A stretch of DNA of 64,000 nucleotides from Streptomyces sp. NBC_01116 (GTDB lineage Bacteria > Actinomycetota > Actinomycetes > Streptomycetales > Streptomycetaceae): positions 8,479,501 through 8,543,500 of the forward strand of contig NZ_CP108644.1 of the NCBI RefSeq assembly GCF_041435495.1. The letters run 5' to 3'. Shown here piece by piece: positions 26,383-34,245 of the stretch; the stretch's first letter is position 1; every line of letters begins with the position of its first letter. The notes below the pieces were generated by a model. It saw nothing but the letters and a program-made list of their open reading frames with translations, was not told the DNA's origin and ran no database searches. The translations under genes were made by a program, and so were the position numbers.

Positions 26383-27620
26383 GAGGCGGCCACCTCGTCC
26401 ACCCGGGCCCAGGGGGCGCCCAGTTCGGAGAAGAGGCGGAGGGACTCGGCCCCGGCGTCGACCAGGGAGTCGATGCCCGGCACGACCCGCCGCGCCCCGC
26501 CGTCCGGCCCGTCGTGCCGGGTCTCCCACGCGTGGTCGGGCAGCGGGGCGGGCTCGGGGGCGGTGCGTACGGCCTCGACGACGCGCATGAACGCCCCCGT
26601 CGACGCGGGCGGAACCAGCAGCGGTGTGCCGTGCTCCAGGTGGTCGAGGAGGTTCTCCAGGAGATCGGTCCGCCCGTGGACGGTCTCCTCGGGGCCCCGC
26701 CCGGCGCGCTGCACCAGGACGCGGTCCTGTTTGTACCAGAAGGTGATCCGGCCCTTCTCGCCGTGCACGATGACGTACGGTTCCCCGGGGCGTTCGGCGC
26801 ACAGGGTGACGGCGACGGTGACGCGCGGCCCGTCGGCGGTGGTGATGCGGACGCTGCTGGTGTCGTCCGCCTCGATGGCGTGCGCCCGGAACAGCTCCGT
26901 CTCGATGGCGGTGACCTGCTCGGCCCGGCCCCGGCAGGCCAGTTCGAGTGCGGTGGCCACGGCGTGCGCCAGGGGGTTGGTGAGGACGCCGTCGACCACG
27001 TCGGTGGTGCCGATCCTGCGCCGCCCGGCCCAGGGCGCCCGCCGGAAGTAGGCGTCGTCGCGGACCCACGCGCCGGCGGCCCCGAAGCCGGTGACGTTTC
27101 CGATGGCCCCGGTGGCCACCAGCTCGCGGATGGCGGGCAGGGCGTGCGACCCGAATGACTGGAACCCCACCTGGCAGGCGACGCCGGCTCGTTCGACGCC
27201 TTCGGTCATCCGCGCGTAGTCGGCCCAGAGGGCGGCGGGCGGCTTCTCCAGCAGCAGGTGGACGCCCCGGGCGGCGGCGGTGAGCGCCAGCTCGGTGTGG
27301 GTCTGGATCGGGGTGCAGATGATGGCCGCCCGCGCTCCGGTGACGTCCAGGAGCGCCCCGAAGTCGGCGGACTGCTCGGGCGACTCGCCGGCGCCGAACC
27401 CGGCGGCGGCGAGCTCATCCTCGGTCAGCGGCTCCAGCTCGCAGATGCCGGCCAGCCTGATCCGGCCCTGGTGCTGGAGCCGGCGCACATTGGCCAGGTG
27501 CCACCGGCCGTGTCCCCGGGCGCCCGCCAGGACGACGGGCACGGGGGCGGGCGTGGAGGCGGACGGGACGTCGGGCACGGGGGCGGCCGGGTCCGTGGCG
27601 GGGACGGTCACTCTCCTCAT
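26379..27620 (-). CDS. Gfo/Idh/MocA-family oxidoreductase
   Basis: The 413-residue protein has an N-terminal NAD(P)-binding domain (VVLAGARGHGRWHLANV), the family motif EKPPA in HLLLEKPPAALWADY, and the substrate-binding alpha/beta domain starting GFQSFGSHALPAI. Members oxidise or reduce hydroxyl groups on sugars and inositols. About 45 poorly conserved Pro/Ala-rich residues precede the Rossmann fold. ATG 27620 overlaps the stop of permease 2. In this operon it most likely modifies the imported sugar before or after GH43 action; the substrate is unknown. Confidence 0.9.
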   Translation of the reverse strand: MRRVTVPATDPAAPVPDVPSASTPAPVPVVLAGARGHGRWHLANVRRLQHQGRIRLAGICELEPLTEDELAAAGFGAGESPEQSADFGALLDVTGARAAIICTPIQTHTELALTAAARGVHLLLEKPPAALWADYARMTEGVERAGVACQVGFQSFGSHALPAIRELVATGAIGNVTGFGAAGAWVRDDAYFRRAPWAGRRRIGTTDVVDGVLTNPLAHAVATALELACRGRAEQVTAIETELFRAHAIEADDTSSVRITTADGPRVTVAVTLCAERPGEPYVIVHGEKGRITFWYKQDRVLVQRAGRGPEETVHGRTDLLENLLDHLEHGTPLLVPPASTGAFMRVVEAVRTAPEPAPLPDHAWETRHDGPDGGARRVVPGIDSLVDAGAESLRLFSELGAPWARVDEVAAS

Positions 27621-28528
27621 CCCTTCACCGCGCCGGCGCTGAAGCCCGTGATGAGCCACTTCTGGATGAAGGCGAACACGATCACCACGGGGACGGCCGC
27701 GATGACGCCGCCCGCCGCGAGCGCGCCCAGGTCGACGCTGTCCGCGCCGATCAGCGTGTTCAGACCGACCGGGATCGTCTGCTTGTCCTGCTCGCTCAGG
27801 AACATCAGGGCGAAGAGGAAGTGGTTCCAGCTGTGCACGAACGCGAAGGAGCCGACGGCGATCAGCCCGGGACGCAGGAGCGGCAGGACGACGGTGCGGA
27901 AGGCGGTGAAGCGCGAGCAGCCGTCGACCCAGGCGGCCTCCTCCAGGGAGACGGGGACGTTCTTGATGAAGCCGCTGATCAGGATGATCGACAGCGGGAG
28001 CTGGAAGACCGTCTCCGCGATGACGACGCTCCCCAGCGAGTTGATCATCTGGAGGTTCCGGAAGATCTCGAAGAGCGGTACGAGCATCAGGGCGCCCGGG
28101 ATGAACTGCGAGCAGAGCAGCGCGAGCATGAACGCGCCCTTGATCCTGAAGTCGAACCGGGCCAGGGCGTAGCCGCCGGCCAGGGCGACCAGGGTCGTGG
28201 CGACGAGCGTCGCGACGCCGACGATCATGCTGTTCTGGAAGAAGACGGCGAAACTCCGCTCGTTCCAGACCTTGGAGAAGTGCGCTCCGGTCATCGGCCA
28301 GGGCACCAGCGACGTGGAACCCGCGGGCCGTACGGCGAAGAGCAGCATCCAGTAGAACGGGATGAGCGTGAAGAGCAGGTAGAGACCGAGCGGCAGATAG
28401 ATCTGCCAGCGCGGCACGTCGTCGAAGGCACGCTCCCGCCCTGGGCGGCGGCGCGGGGCGGACGGCGGGGAGCCGGGAGCGGAGGACCGCCGGGCGGCTC
28501 CGTTCTTCTCGGTGAGCAGGGCGGTCAC
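27617..28528 (-). CDS. CUT1 ABC transporter permease (MalG-like)
   Basis: The 303-residue inner-membrane protein has six predicted segments and the cytoplasmic EAA loop SLEEAAWVDGCSRFTAFRTV, which contacts the ATPase. An N-terminal Pro/Ser/Arg-rich stretch of about 35 residues precedes the first helix. It starts at GTG 28528 with GGAGG upstream and overlaps the permease 1 stop (GTGA). Together with permease 1 it forms the channel for the carbohydrate bound by the lipoprotein at 22596. Confidence 0.93.
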   Translation of the reverse strand: MTALLTEKNGAARRSSAPGSPPSAPRRRPGRERAFDDVPRWQIYLPLGLYLLFTLIPFYWMLLFAVRPAGSTSLVPWPMTGAHFSKVWNERSFAVFFQNSMIVGVATLVATTLVALAGGYALARFDFRIKGAFMLALLCSQFIPGALMLVPLFEIFRNLQMINSLGSVVIAETVFQLPLSIILISGFIKNVPVSLEEAAWVDGCSRFTAFRTVVLPLLRPGLIAVGSFAFVHSWNHFLFALMFLSEQDKQTIPVGLNTLIGADSVDLGALAAGGVIAAVPVVIVFAFIQKWLITGFSAGAVKG

Positions 28529-29457
28529 GTGCGGTCGCCTCCGAACTTGCTCAGGCGCAGATAGACGATCGAACAGAAGAGGAGGATTACGAAGGCGACG
28601 GTGGTGAGCGCGGAGGCGTACCCGAAGTCGTGGCCCTCGATGCCGGTGTTGGCCACGTAGAGCGGCAGGGTGGTGGTCTCGCCCGCGGGACCGCCGCCGG
28701 TGAGGGTGTAGAGCAGGTCGACGTTGTTGAACTCCCAGACACCGCGCAGCAGGGTGGCGAGGATGATCGCGTCCCGCAGGTGGGGCAGCGTGATGTGGAA
28801 GAACTGCCGCAGCCGGCCGGCGCCGTCGACCGACGCCGCCTCGTACAACTCCTTCGAGACGGACTGGAGGTCGGCGAGGATGAGAATCGCGAAGAAGGGG
28901 ACGCCGCGCCAGAGTTCGGTGACGGTGGCCGCCCAGAAGACGGTTCCGGTGTCCGAGAGCACCGACGTGCCGTACTCGCCGATCCCCGCGTCCGCGAGGT
29001 AGCGGCTGAAGCCCGTCGAGGAGTTGTAGAGCAGGATCCAGATCGTGCTGGTCAGCACACCGGAGACCGCCCAGGGGGAGAACACCATGGCCCGGGAGAT
29101 GCCGCGCCCGATGAACGTCTGGTTGACGATCAGGGCGAGCGCCAGGCCGAGGAGCAGCTGGAGCGTGACCTGCGTGAAGACCCACTGGGCGCTGAACCCG
29201 AGCGTCGGCCAGAACTGGTCGTCCTCGGTGAAGACGCGCCGGAAGTTGTCGAGCCCGGCGAAACCGTTCCGCCACGGCTTGGTGACGTTGTAGTTCTGCA
29301 GGCTGTAGTAGAAGACGCTGAGCACCGGATAGGCGATGAAGCCCAGCATCAGGAGGCCCGCCGGCGCGATCAGCAGATACGGCAGTCGGCGGGGGCTCGC
29401 CCGGCGGCGCCGGGACTCTTTGGGCGGCGGTGTGGCCACGGCTGCGGTGGGGGCCAT
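28525..29457 (-). CDS. CUT1 ABC transporter permease (MalF-like)
   Basis: The 310-residue permease has six membrane segments, an EAA loop ELYEAASVDGAGRLRQFFHI and the typical first-helix region LLIAPAGLLMLGFIAYPVLSV shortened at both ends by basic residues. It is the promoter-proximal gene of the operon 29457-22596. ATG 29457 is preceded by GGAGAC. Roughly 80 bp upstream lies the LacI-type sequence shared with the pectate lyase promoter, so uptake and lyase secretion are probably co-regulated. Confidence 0.93.
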   Translation of the reverse strand: MAPTAAVATPPPKESRRRRASPRRLPYLLIAPAGLLMLGFIAYPVLSVFYYSLQNYNVTKPWRNGFAGLDNFRRVFTEDDQFWPTLGFSAQWVFTQVTLQLLLGLALALIVNQTFIGRGISRAMVFSPWAVSGVLTSTIWILLYNSSTGFSRYLADAGIGEYGTSVLSDTGTVFWAATVTELWRGVPFFAILILADLQSVSKELYEAASVDGAGRLRQFFHITLPHLRDAIILATLLRGVWEFNNVDLLYTLTGGGPAGETTTLPLYVANTGIEGHDFGYASALTTVAFVILLFCSIVYLRLSKFGGDRT

Positions 29458-29535
29458 GACACGTCTCCGATCTCTGGGAGGTGCTGGATGCGCTGGACGT
29501 CCGGGCCTGCTGGACTTGGCTGTGAAAGCAGCTGT

Positions 29536-29549
29536 GAAAGCGCTTGCTG
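29536..29549. promoter_or_regulatory. LacI-type operator candidate before CUT1 operon
   Basis: GAAAGCGCTTGCTG is identical in 14 of 14 bases to the site at 18221-18234. It is immediately preceded by a partial copy TGTGAAAGCAGC (29521-29532), giving two tandem TGTGAAAGC half-sites. Position 79-92 bp before the permease ATG is suitable for repression. Confidence 0.65.
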
Positions 29550-29606
29550 AGAAGGGCTGGAGCGACCCGGGGGAGCGAGGTGCGCAAGGGGGTTCCCGGC
29601 TCCGTC

Positions 29607-29701
29607 CGGGTACGGTGACGGAGCCGCGTACGGTCATGGAGCCCGGCGACGTTCACGGGGCCCGCGTACGGTCATGGGACCCGCGTACGTTCACGGGATC
29701 C
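29607..29701. repeat. Five 19-bp tandem repeats
   Basis: Five contiguous 19-bp units occur at 29607, 29626, 29645, 29664 and 29683, typified by GCGTACGGTCATGGAGCCC and GCGTACGTTCACGGGATCC. Related GGTTCATCCCG and GCGTACGGG segments continue to about 29745. The array lies between the dehydratase stop and the transporter promoter. No reading frame across it looks genuine. Near two-turn periodicity would place repeated sites on one DNA face; function unknown. Confidence 0.7.
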
Positions 29702-29725
29702 GGTTCATCCCGATCACGGGTCGGT

Positions 29726-31480
29726 TCATCCCGCGTACGGGTCGGGCACTTCTCCCTCCCGGGCCAGGAACGCGAAGTCGCATCCGGTGTCGGCCTGGGT
29801 GATCTGGTCCTGGTACAGCGCCCCGTAACCCCGTCCGTAACGGGCGGGCGGCGGGGACCAGGCGGCCCGGCGCCGCTCCAGTTCCTCGTCGTCGACGTCG
29901 AGCCGCAGGAGCCGGGCCTCGACGTCCAGGGTGATGAGGTCGCCGGTGCGGACCAGGGCCAGCGGCCCGCCGACGAAGGACTCGGGCGCGATGTGCAGGA
30001 CGCACGCCCCGTAACTGGTGCCGCTCATCCGCGCGTCGGAGATCCGCACCATGTCCCGCACACCTTGTTTCAGCAGGTAGTCGGGGATCGGCAGCATGCC
30101 GTACTCGGGCATGCCGGGACCGCCCTGGGGTCCGGCGTTGCGCAGCACGAGCACATGGTCCGGAGTGAGGCCGAGGGCCGGGTCGTTGATCGTGCGCTGG
30201 AGCTCCCGGTAGTCGTCGAAGACGACGGCGGGCCCGGTGTGGCGCAGCAGGCGCGGCTCGGCGGCGATGTGCTTGATGACGGCCCCGTCGGGACAGAGGT
30301 TGCCACGCAGCACGGCCACCCCGCCTTCCCCGGCCAGTGGGTCGGAGCGCTCGCGTATGACGTCGGCGTTGTGGACGGGGGCACCGTCGAGCTGCTCGCG
30401 CAGGGTGGCGTGCGCGACCGTGGGCCGGTCCAGGTGCAGTACGTCGGTGAGTCGCCCCAGGAAGCCCGGCAGACCGCCGGCGAAGTGGAAGTCCTCCATC
30501 AAGTACCGTCCGCCGGGGCGGAGGTCGGCGAGCACGGGCACCGTACGGGCGATCCGGTCGAAGTCGTCCAGGGTGAGCTTCACGCCGGACCGGCCCGCCA
30601 TGGCGATCAGGTGGATCACCGCGTTGGTGGAGCCGCCGAGCGCGAGAACCGTGGCGACGGCGTCCTCGTACGCCTGCGGTGTCAGGATCTGCGACAACGT
30701 CACCTGCCGCAGGACGAGGTCGACGATCCGCAGCCCCGAAGCCGCGGCCATCCGCTCGTGCCCCGAGTCGACTGCCGGTAGGGACGACGCCCCCGGCAGG
30801 GCGACCCCCAGCACCTCGGCGGCGGCCGTCAGGGTGGAGGCGGTGCCCATCGTCATGCAGTGGCCGGGGGAGCGGGCCAGACCGTTCTCCAGCTCGGCCA
30901 TCTCGCAGTCGCCGATGATCCCGGCCCGCCGGTCGTCCCAGTACCGCCACATGTCCGTGCCGGAGCCGAGGACCTCGTTGCGCCAGTGCCCGGGCAGCAT
31001 CGGCCCGGCGGGCACGAAGACGGTCGGCAGGTTCACGGAGGCGGCGCCCATCAGCAGCGCGGGCGTCGACTTGTCGCAGCCGCCCAGCAGCACGGCCCCG
31101 TCGACGGGGTAGGAGCGCAGCAGCTCCTCGGTCTCCATCGCCAGCAGGTTGCGATAGAGCATCGGGGTCGGCTTCTGGAAGGTCTCCGACAGGGTGGACA
31201 CCGGGAACTCCAGCGGGAACCCGCCCGCCTGCCAGACCCCCCGCTTGACCGCCTGCGCCCGTTCGCGCAGGTGGCTGTGGCAGGGGTTGATGTCGGACCA
31301 GGTGTTGAGCACCGCGATGACCGGCTTGCCGAGGTGCTCCTCGGGGAGGTAGCCGAGCTGACGGGTGCGGGCCCGGTGGCTGAAGGACCTCAGCCCGTCC
31401 GTGCCGAACCACCGGTGGCTGCGCAGCTCCTCGGGCGCGATACGGCGGCCTCCCGGGACCCGGGTCGACGCGTCGCTCAC
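29726..31480 (-). CDS. IlvD/Edd-family sugar-acid dehydratase
   Basis: The 584-residue dehydratase has the three conserved iron-sulphur ligands C67 (INPCHSH), C135 (GGCDKSTPA) and C208 (SPGHCMTMG). Length and motifs such as LGGSTNAVIHL and DARMSGTSYG match the arabinonate/xylonate/gluconate-type branch rather than branched-chain amino-acid IlvD. It would remove water from an aldonic acid to give a 2-keto-3-deoxy acid, which the adjacent aldolase-family enzyme can process. The GTG start at 31480 overlaps the aldolase stop. The gene order regulator-aldolase-dehydratase is a classic non-phosphorylative sugar-acid operon. Confidence 0.9.
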   Translation of the reverse strand: MSDASTRVPGGRRIAPEELRSHRWFGTDGLRSFSHRARTRQLGYLPEEHLGKPVIAVLNTWSDINPCHSHLRERAQAVKRGVWQAGGFPLEFPVSTLSETFQKPTPMLYRNLLAMETEELLRSYPVDGAVLLGGCDKSTPALLMGAASVNLPTVFVPAGPMLPGHWRNEVLGSGTDMWRYWDDRRAGIIGDCEMAELENGLARSPGHCMTMGTASTLTAAAEVLGVALPGASSLPAVDSGHERMAAASGLRIVDLVLRQVTLSQILTPQAYEDAVATVLALGGSTNAVIHLIAMAGRSGVKLTLDDFDRIARTVPVLADLRPGGRYLMEDFHFAGGLPGFLGRLTDVLHLDRPTVAHATLREQLDGAPVHNADVIRERSDPLAGEGGVAVLRGNLCPDGAVIKHIAAEPRLLRHTGPAVVFDDYRELQRTINDPALGLTPDHVLVLRNAGPQGGPGMPEYGMLPIPDYLLKQGVRDMVRISDARMSGTSYGACVLHIAPESFVGGPLALVRTGDLITLDVEARLLRLDVDDEELERRRAAWSPPPARYGRGYGALYQDQITQADTGCDFAFLAREGEVPDPYAG

Positions 31481-32379
31481 AGGGACCACGCGGCTGTCAG
31501 CCCGGCGACCTCGGCGCGGCGGGTGTCGGGCAGGACCCGGCTCGGAGCGCGTACGTCGCGACGGCAGAGCCCCAGCGCGGACAGGGCCTCCTTCACGACG
31601 GTGACGTTGTCGGCGGACTGCTCCTCGGCGCGGAGTTCCTCGAAGCGGCGGATGCGCTCCCAGACCTTCATCGCCGCCACGTAGTCCCCGGCCCGCAGCG
31701 CCTCCAGCATGTCGAGGGAGACGGCCGGGGCGACGTTGACCAGACCGGAGGTGAAGCCGGTGGCGCCGGTGGCGAAGTAGGAGGGGGCGTACAGCTCCGC
31801 GAGACCGGCGATCCAGACGAACCGCTCCAGGCCGGCGTCCCGGGCGAAGGCGCCGAAGCGGGCCGCGTCGGGGACCGCGTACTTCACACCGACGACGTTG
31901 GGGCAGGCGTCGGCGAGTTCGGCGAGCCGCTCGCCGGCCAGCCGCGGGCTGCGGATGTAGGGGACGACGCCGAGCTGCGGCACGGCCTCGGCGATCGACC
32001 GGTGGTAGTCGACCCACCCTTCCTGCGCGATGTACGGATGCACCGGCTGGTGCACCATCACCATCGCGGCACCGGCCTCGGCGGCGTGCTCGGCCGCGGC
32101 CACCGCGGTCGGCACGTCGTGGCCGACGCCCACCAGGACGGTGGCGCCTCCCGCGGCCTCCTCCACCGTCAGCTCGGTGACCAGCCGCCGCTCGTCCGGG
32201 GTGAGGGCGTAGAACTCCCCGGTGTTGCCGTTCGGGGTGACGGTGCGGATGCCGCCGTCGAGCAGCCTGCGCGTCAGGGCGCGATGGGTCGCGGAGTCGA
32301 TGCTTCCGTCCTCGGCGAACGGTGTCACCGGGATCGCCACGACGTCTGCGAGGGCCGCCTTCAGCGGAGAGTGGTCCAT
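31477..32379 (-). CDS. DHDPS/KDG-aldolase family protein
   Basis: The 300-residue (beta/alpha)8 protein has the dihydrodipicolinate synthase-family Schiff-base lysine K166 in VGVKYAVPD, the tyrosine Y141 in VVPYIRSP and the phosphate/carboxylate loop GNTGEFYALT. In sugar-acid operons such enzymes are 2-keto-3-deoxy-acid aldolases or dehydratases acting on the product of the IlvD-type enzyme. True lysine-pathway DapA is less likely given the dehydratase and GntR neighbours. ATG 32379 follows the GntR gene by about 50 bp; the stop overlaps the dehydratase start. Confidence 0.88.
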   Translation of the reverse strand: MDHSPLKAALADVVAIPVTPFAEDGSIDSATHRALTRRLLDGGIRTVTPNGNTGEFYALTPDERRLVTELTVEEAAGGATVLVGVGHDVPTAVAAAEHAAEAGAAMVMVHQPVHPYIAQEGWVDYHRSIAEAVPQLGVVPYIRSPRLAGERLAELADACPNVVGVKYAVPDAARFGAFARDAGLERFVWIAGLAELYAPSYFATGATGFTSGLVNVAPAVSLDMLEALRAGDYVAAMKVWERIRRFEELRAEEQSADNVTVVKEALSALGLCRRDVRAPSRVLPDTRRAEVAGLTAAWSL

Positions 32380-32429
32380 GCGGACTGGCCTTTCGTCGAG
32401 GTGCTGGTGGAGCGTGTCCGGCGGGCGGT

Positions 32430-33086
32430 TCACGCGGCGTCGCCCCCGTCTTCGTCGTCGGGGAAGGCGCGGCGTACGAACGACGCGATGTGGTGGTGCA
32501 GGGCCCCGGCGGCGGCCTCCGCGTCCTCGGCGATGGCGAGCCGCAGGATCTCGCGGTGCTCGGCCGCCTCGCGCTCCCACGACGGGACGGCCGACCAGGC
32601 CACGGTCGACACGAGCGCCGCCTGGTCGCGGACCTCGTCGAGCATCCGGGAGAGCAGCGGGTTGCCGCAGGGCAGGTACAGGGCCCGGTGGAAGTCCCGG
32701 TTGGCCAGCGACCTGTCTGCTGTGTCGGCCGCCGAGTCGGCCCGCTCCAGGGCCTCTTGGGCCGCCTCCAGCGAGGCGCCCCGGGTGATGGAGCGGCGCA
32801 GCGCCTCCGGTTCCAGCAGGAGGCGCACGTCGTACACCTCCCTGGCCATGGTCGCGTCGACGAGCCGCACGGTGACGCCCTTGTACTGGCTCATCACCAC
32901 GAGCCCCGTGCCCGCGAGCGTCTTGAGCGCCTCGCGGACGGGAGTCTTCGACACCCCGAACTGCGCGGCGAGTTCGGTCTCCACCAGCGCCTGTCCCGGT
33001 CTCAACCGCGCGGTGAGGATGGCGTGCTTGATGGCCTCCAGCACGTACTGGGTCCGGGACGGGATCGGGGCAGGGGCGAAGGTCAT
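32430..33086 (-). CDS. GntR-family regulator, FCD (FadR) subgroup
   Basis: The 218-residue protein has an N-terminal winged helix (SRTQYVLEAIKHAILTARLRPGQ, then AAQFGVSKTPVREALKTL) and an all-helical FCD ligand domain with metal-binding residues in RDFHRALY and AEHREIL. Such regulators respond to sugar acids and other small carboxylates. It heads the operon with the aldolase and dehydratase and is likely their autoregulated local repressor. Start ATG 33086 was chosen because the conserved domain begins near there; an upstream ATG at 33164 would add a Tyr/Arg-rich leader lying over the putative operator. Confidence 0.9.
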   Translation of the reverse strand: MTFAPAPIPSRTQYVLEAIKHAILTARLRPGQALVETELAAQFGVSKTPVREALKTLAGTGLVVMSQYKGVTVRLVDATMAREVYDVRLLLEPEALRRSITRGASLEAAQEALERADSAADTADRSLANRDFHRALYLPCGNPLLSRMLDEVRDQAALVSTVAWSAVPSWEREAAEHREILRLAIAEDAEAAAGALHHHIASFVRRAFPDDEDGGDAA

Positions 33087-33525
33087 GGGTGACGGGCTCT
33101 CACATCTCGCGTATCGCGTCTCATATATGACGTACGAAGTGCGACGCGATGAAGCTAGGGCCACGTGGAATGTTTCGTCAACGCTTCCGACCGAAGAACT
33201 TCCGCGGCCCGGGCGCTACTTGACCACGCCGGTGCGCGGGCCGCCCGTCCCGGTGGGGCCCCACCGGTGGAACACGACCCTGCCGTGCGGCACCGACCCG
33301 ACCCGACCCGGCCTGACTGGACCTGCTTCGCCTCCGCTGCCCGGACGTGCGTGACCTCCTATTCGTCGAACTGTGCCGTAACGTCACGGGTTTCGCCGGG
33401 AATCGACGAGGTAAACGCCCTTCGATACCCAAGCCTGGCGTCGTTCGACGAAAACGCGATGACGTGGGAAAAGGGATTGCATTCGATTCAGGGTGGTCCT
33501 GGAACCGACTACCCAGGAGAACTCC
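33087..33525. promoter_or_regulatory. Divergent intergenic region, GntR operon / DUF3159 gene
   Basis: A 439-bp non-coding stretch. TCATATATGA at 33121-33130 is a 10-bp AT-rich palindrome just upstream of the GntR gene and is the best candidate for its operator. The right half, AT-richer than average around 33470-33495, should contain the promoter for the rightward gene. Nothing else was recognised. Confidence 0.45.
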
Positions 33526-34200
33526 ATGACTTTTCTGGAAGGGGACCGCAGCACTCCTCAGGAGACCGTCGCACCCTTGGCGTCCGCACCGGTTCCTGAG
33601 CCGAAACCGACCATGCTCGAATCCATGGGAGGCCCGGCGGGATTCGTCTACTCCACCATTCCGGTCGTCGTCTTCGTGGTGGGAGACTCCCTGGGGACCA
33701 CAGCGGTGGCCATCTCCGTGGCGATGGCCACCGGCGTGGTGCTCACCGTGGTGCGCCTGCTGCGCGGCGAGCGCTTCGCCTCGGCGGTCGGCGGGCTCGT
33801 CGGCGTGGCGTTCGCCGCGGGCATCGTCGCGCTGACCGGCTCGGCCAAGGACTTCTTCCTGCTCGGGATCTGGGCGGCCCTCGCCGGATTCCTCGCCGCC
33901 CTCGGCTCGCTCCTGGTCCGTCGGCCGCTGACCGGCGTCGCCTGGAACCTCCTCCACGGCGGCAAGCACGCCTGGCGGGAGGACGCCGTGGTGCTGCGGG
34001 CGCACGACATCGCCACGCTGGCCGCGGCGATCGTGTTCGGTGGCCGATTCGTCGTCAAGCAGTGGCTCTACGTCCACGACTTCACCGGCTGGCTGGCGTT
34101 CGCGAAGGTCGCCATGGGCACCCCGCTGACGATTGTGGCCGCACTCGTCGCCGCCTGGGCTTTCCGGCGGAGCTCCCAGCGGCTGATCCGTGAACCCTGA
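33526..34200 (+). CDS. DUF3159 membrane protein
   Basis: The 224-residue protein has a hydrophilic N-terminus (residues 1-35) and about five or six hydrophobic segments. Family-like sequence includes GGPAGFVYSTIPVVVFVV, VVRLLRGE, WNLLHGG and DFTGWLAFAKVAMGTPLT, typical of the actinobacterial DUF3159 family. Function is unknown. ATG 33526 has AGGAG at good spacing. It is followed 45 bp later by a condensation-like acyltransferase on the same strand, an arrangement that may be an operon. Confidence 0.82.
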   Translation: MTFLEGDRSTPQETVAPLASAPVPEPKPTMLESMGGPAGFVYSTIPVVVFVVGDSLGTTAVAISVAMATGVVLTVVRLLRGERFASAVGGLVGVAFAAGIVALTGSAKDFFLLGIWAALAGFLAALGSLLVRRPLTGVAWNLLHGGKHAWREDAVVLRAHDIATLAAAIVFGGRFVVKQWLYVHDFTGWLAFAKVAMGTPLTIVAALVAAWAFRRSSQRLIREP

Positions 34201-34245
34201 CCGGCCCACGAACGCACGGCGACATCATTCGGAAAGGGCGGGAAA

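Noticed and set aside
29607..29701. 19-bp repeat array as a CRISPR
   Set aside because: Units are directly tandem without spacers, are imperfect, and no cas gene is present.
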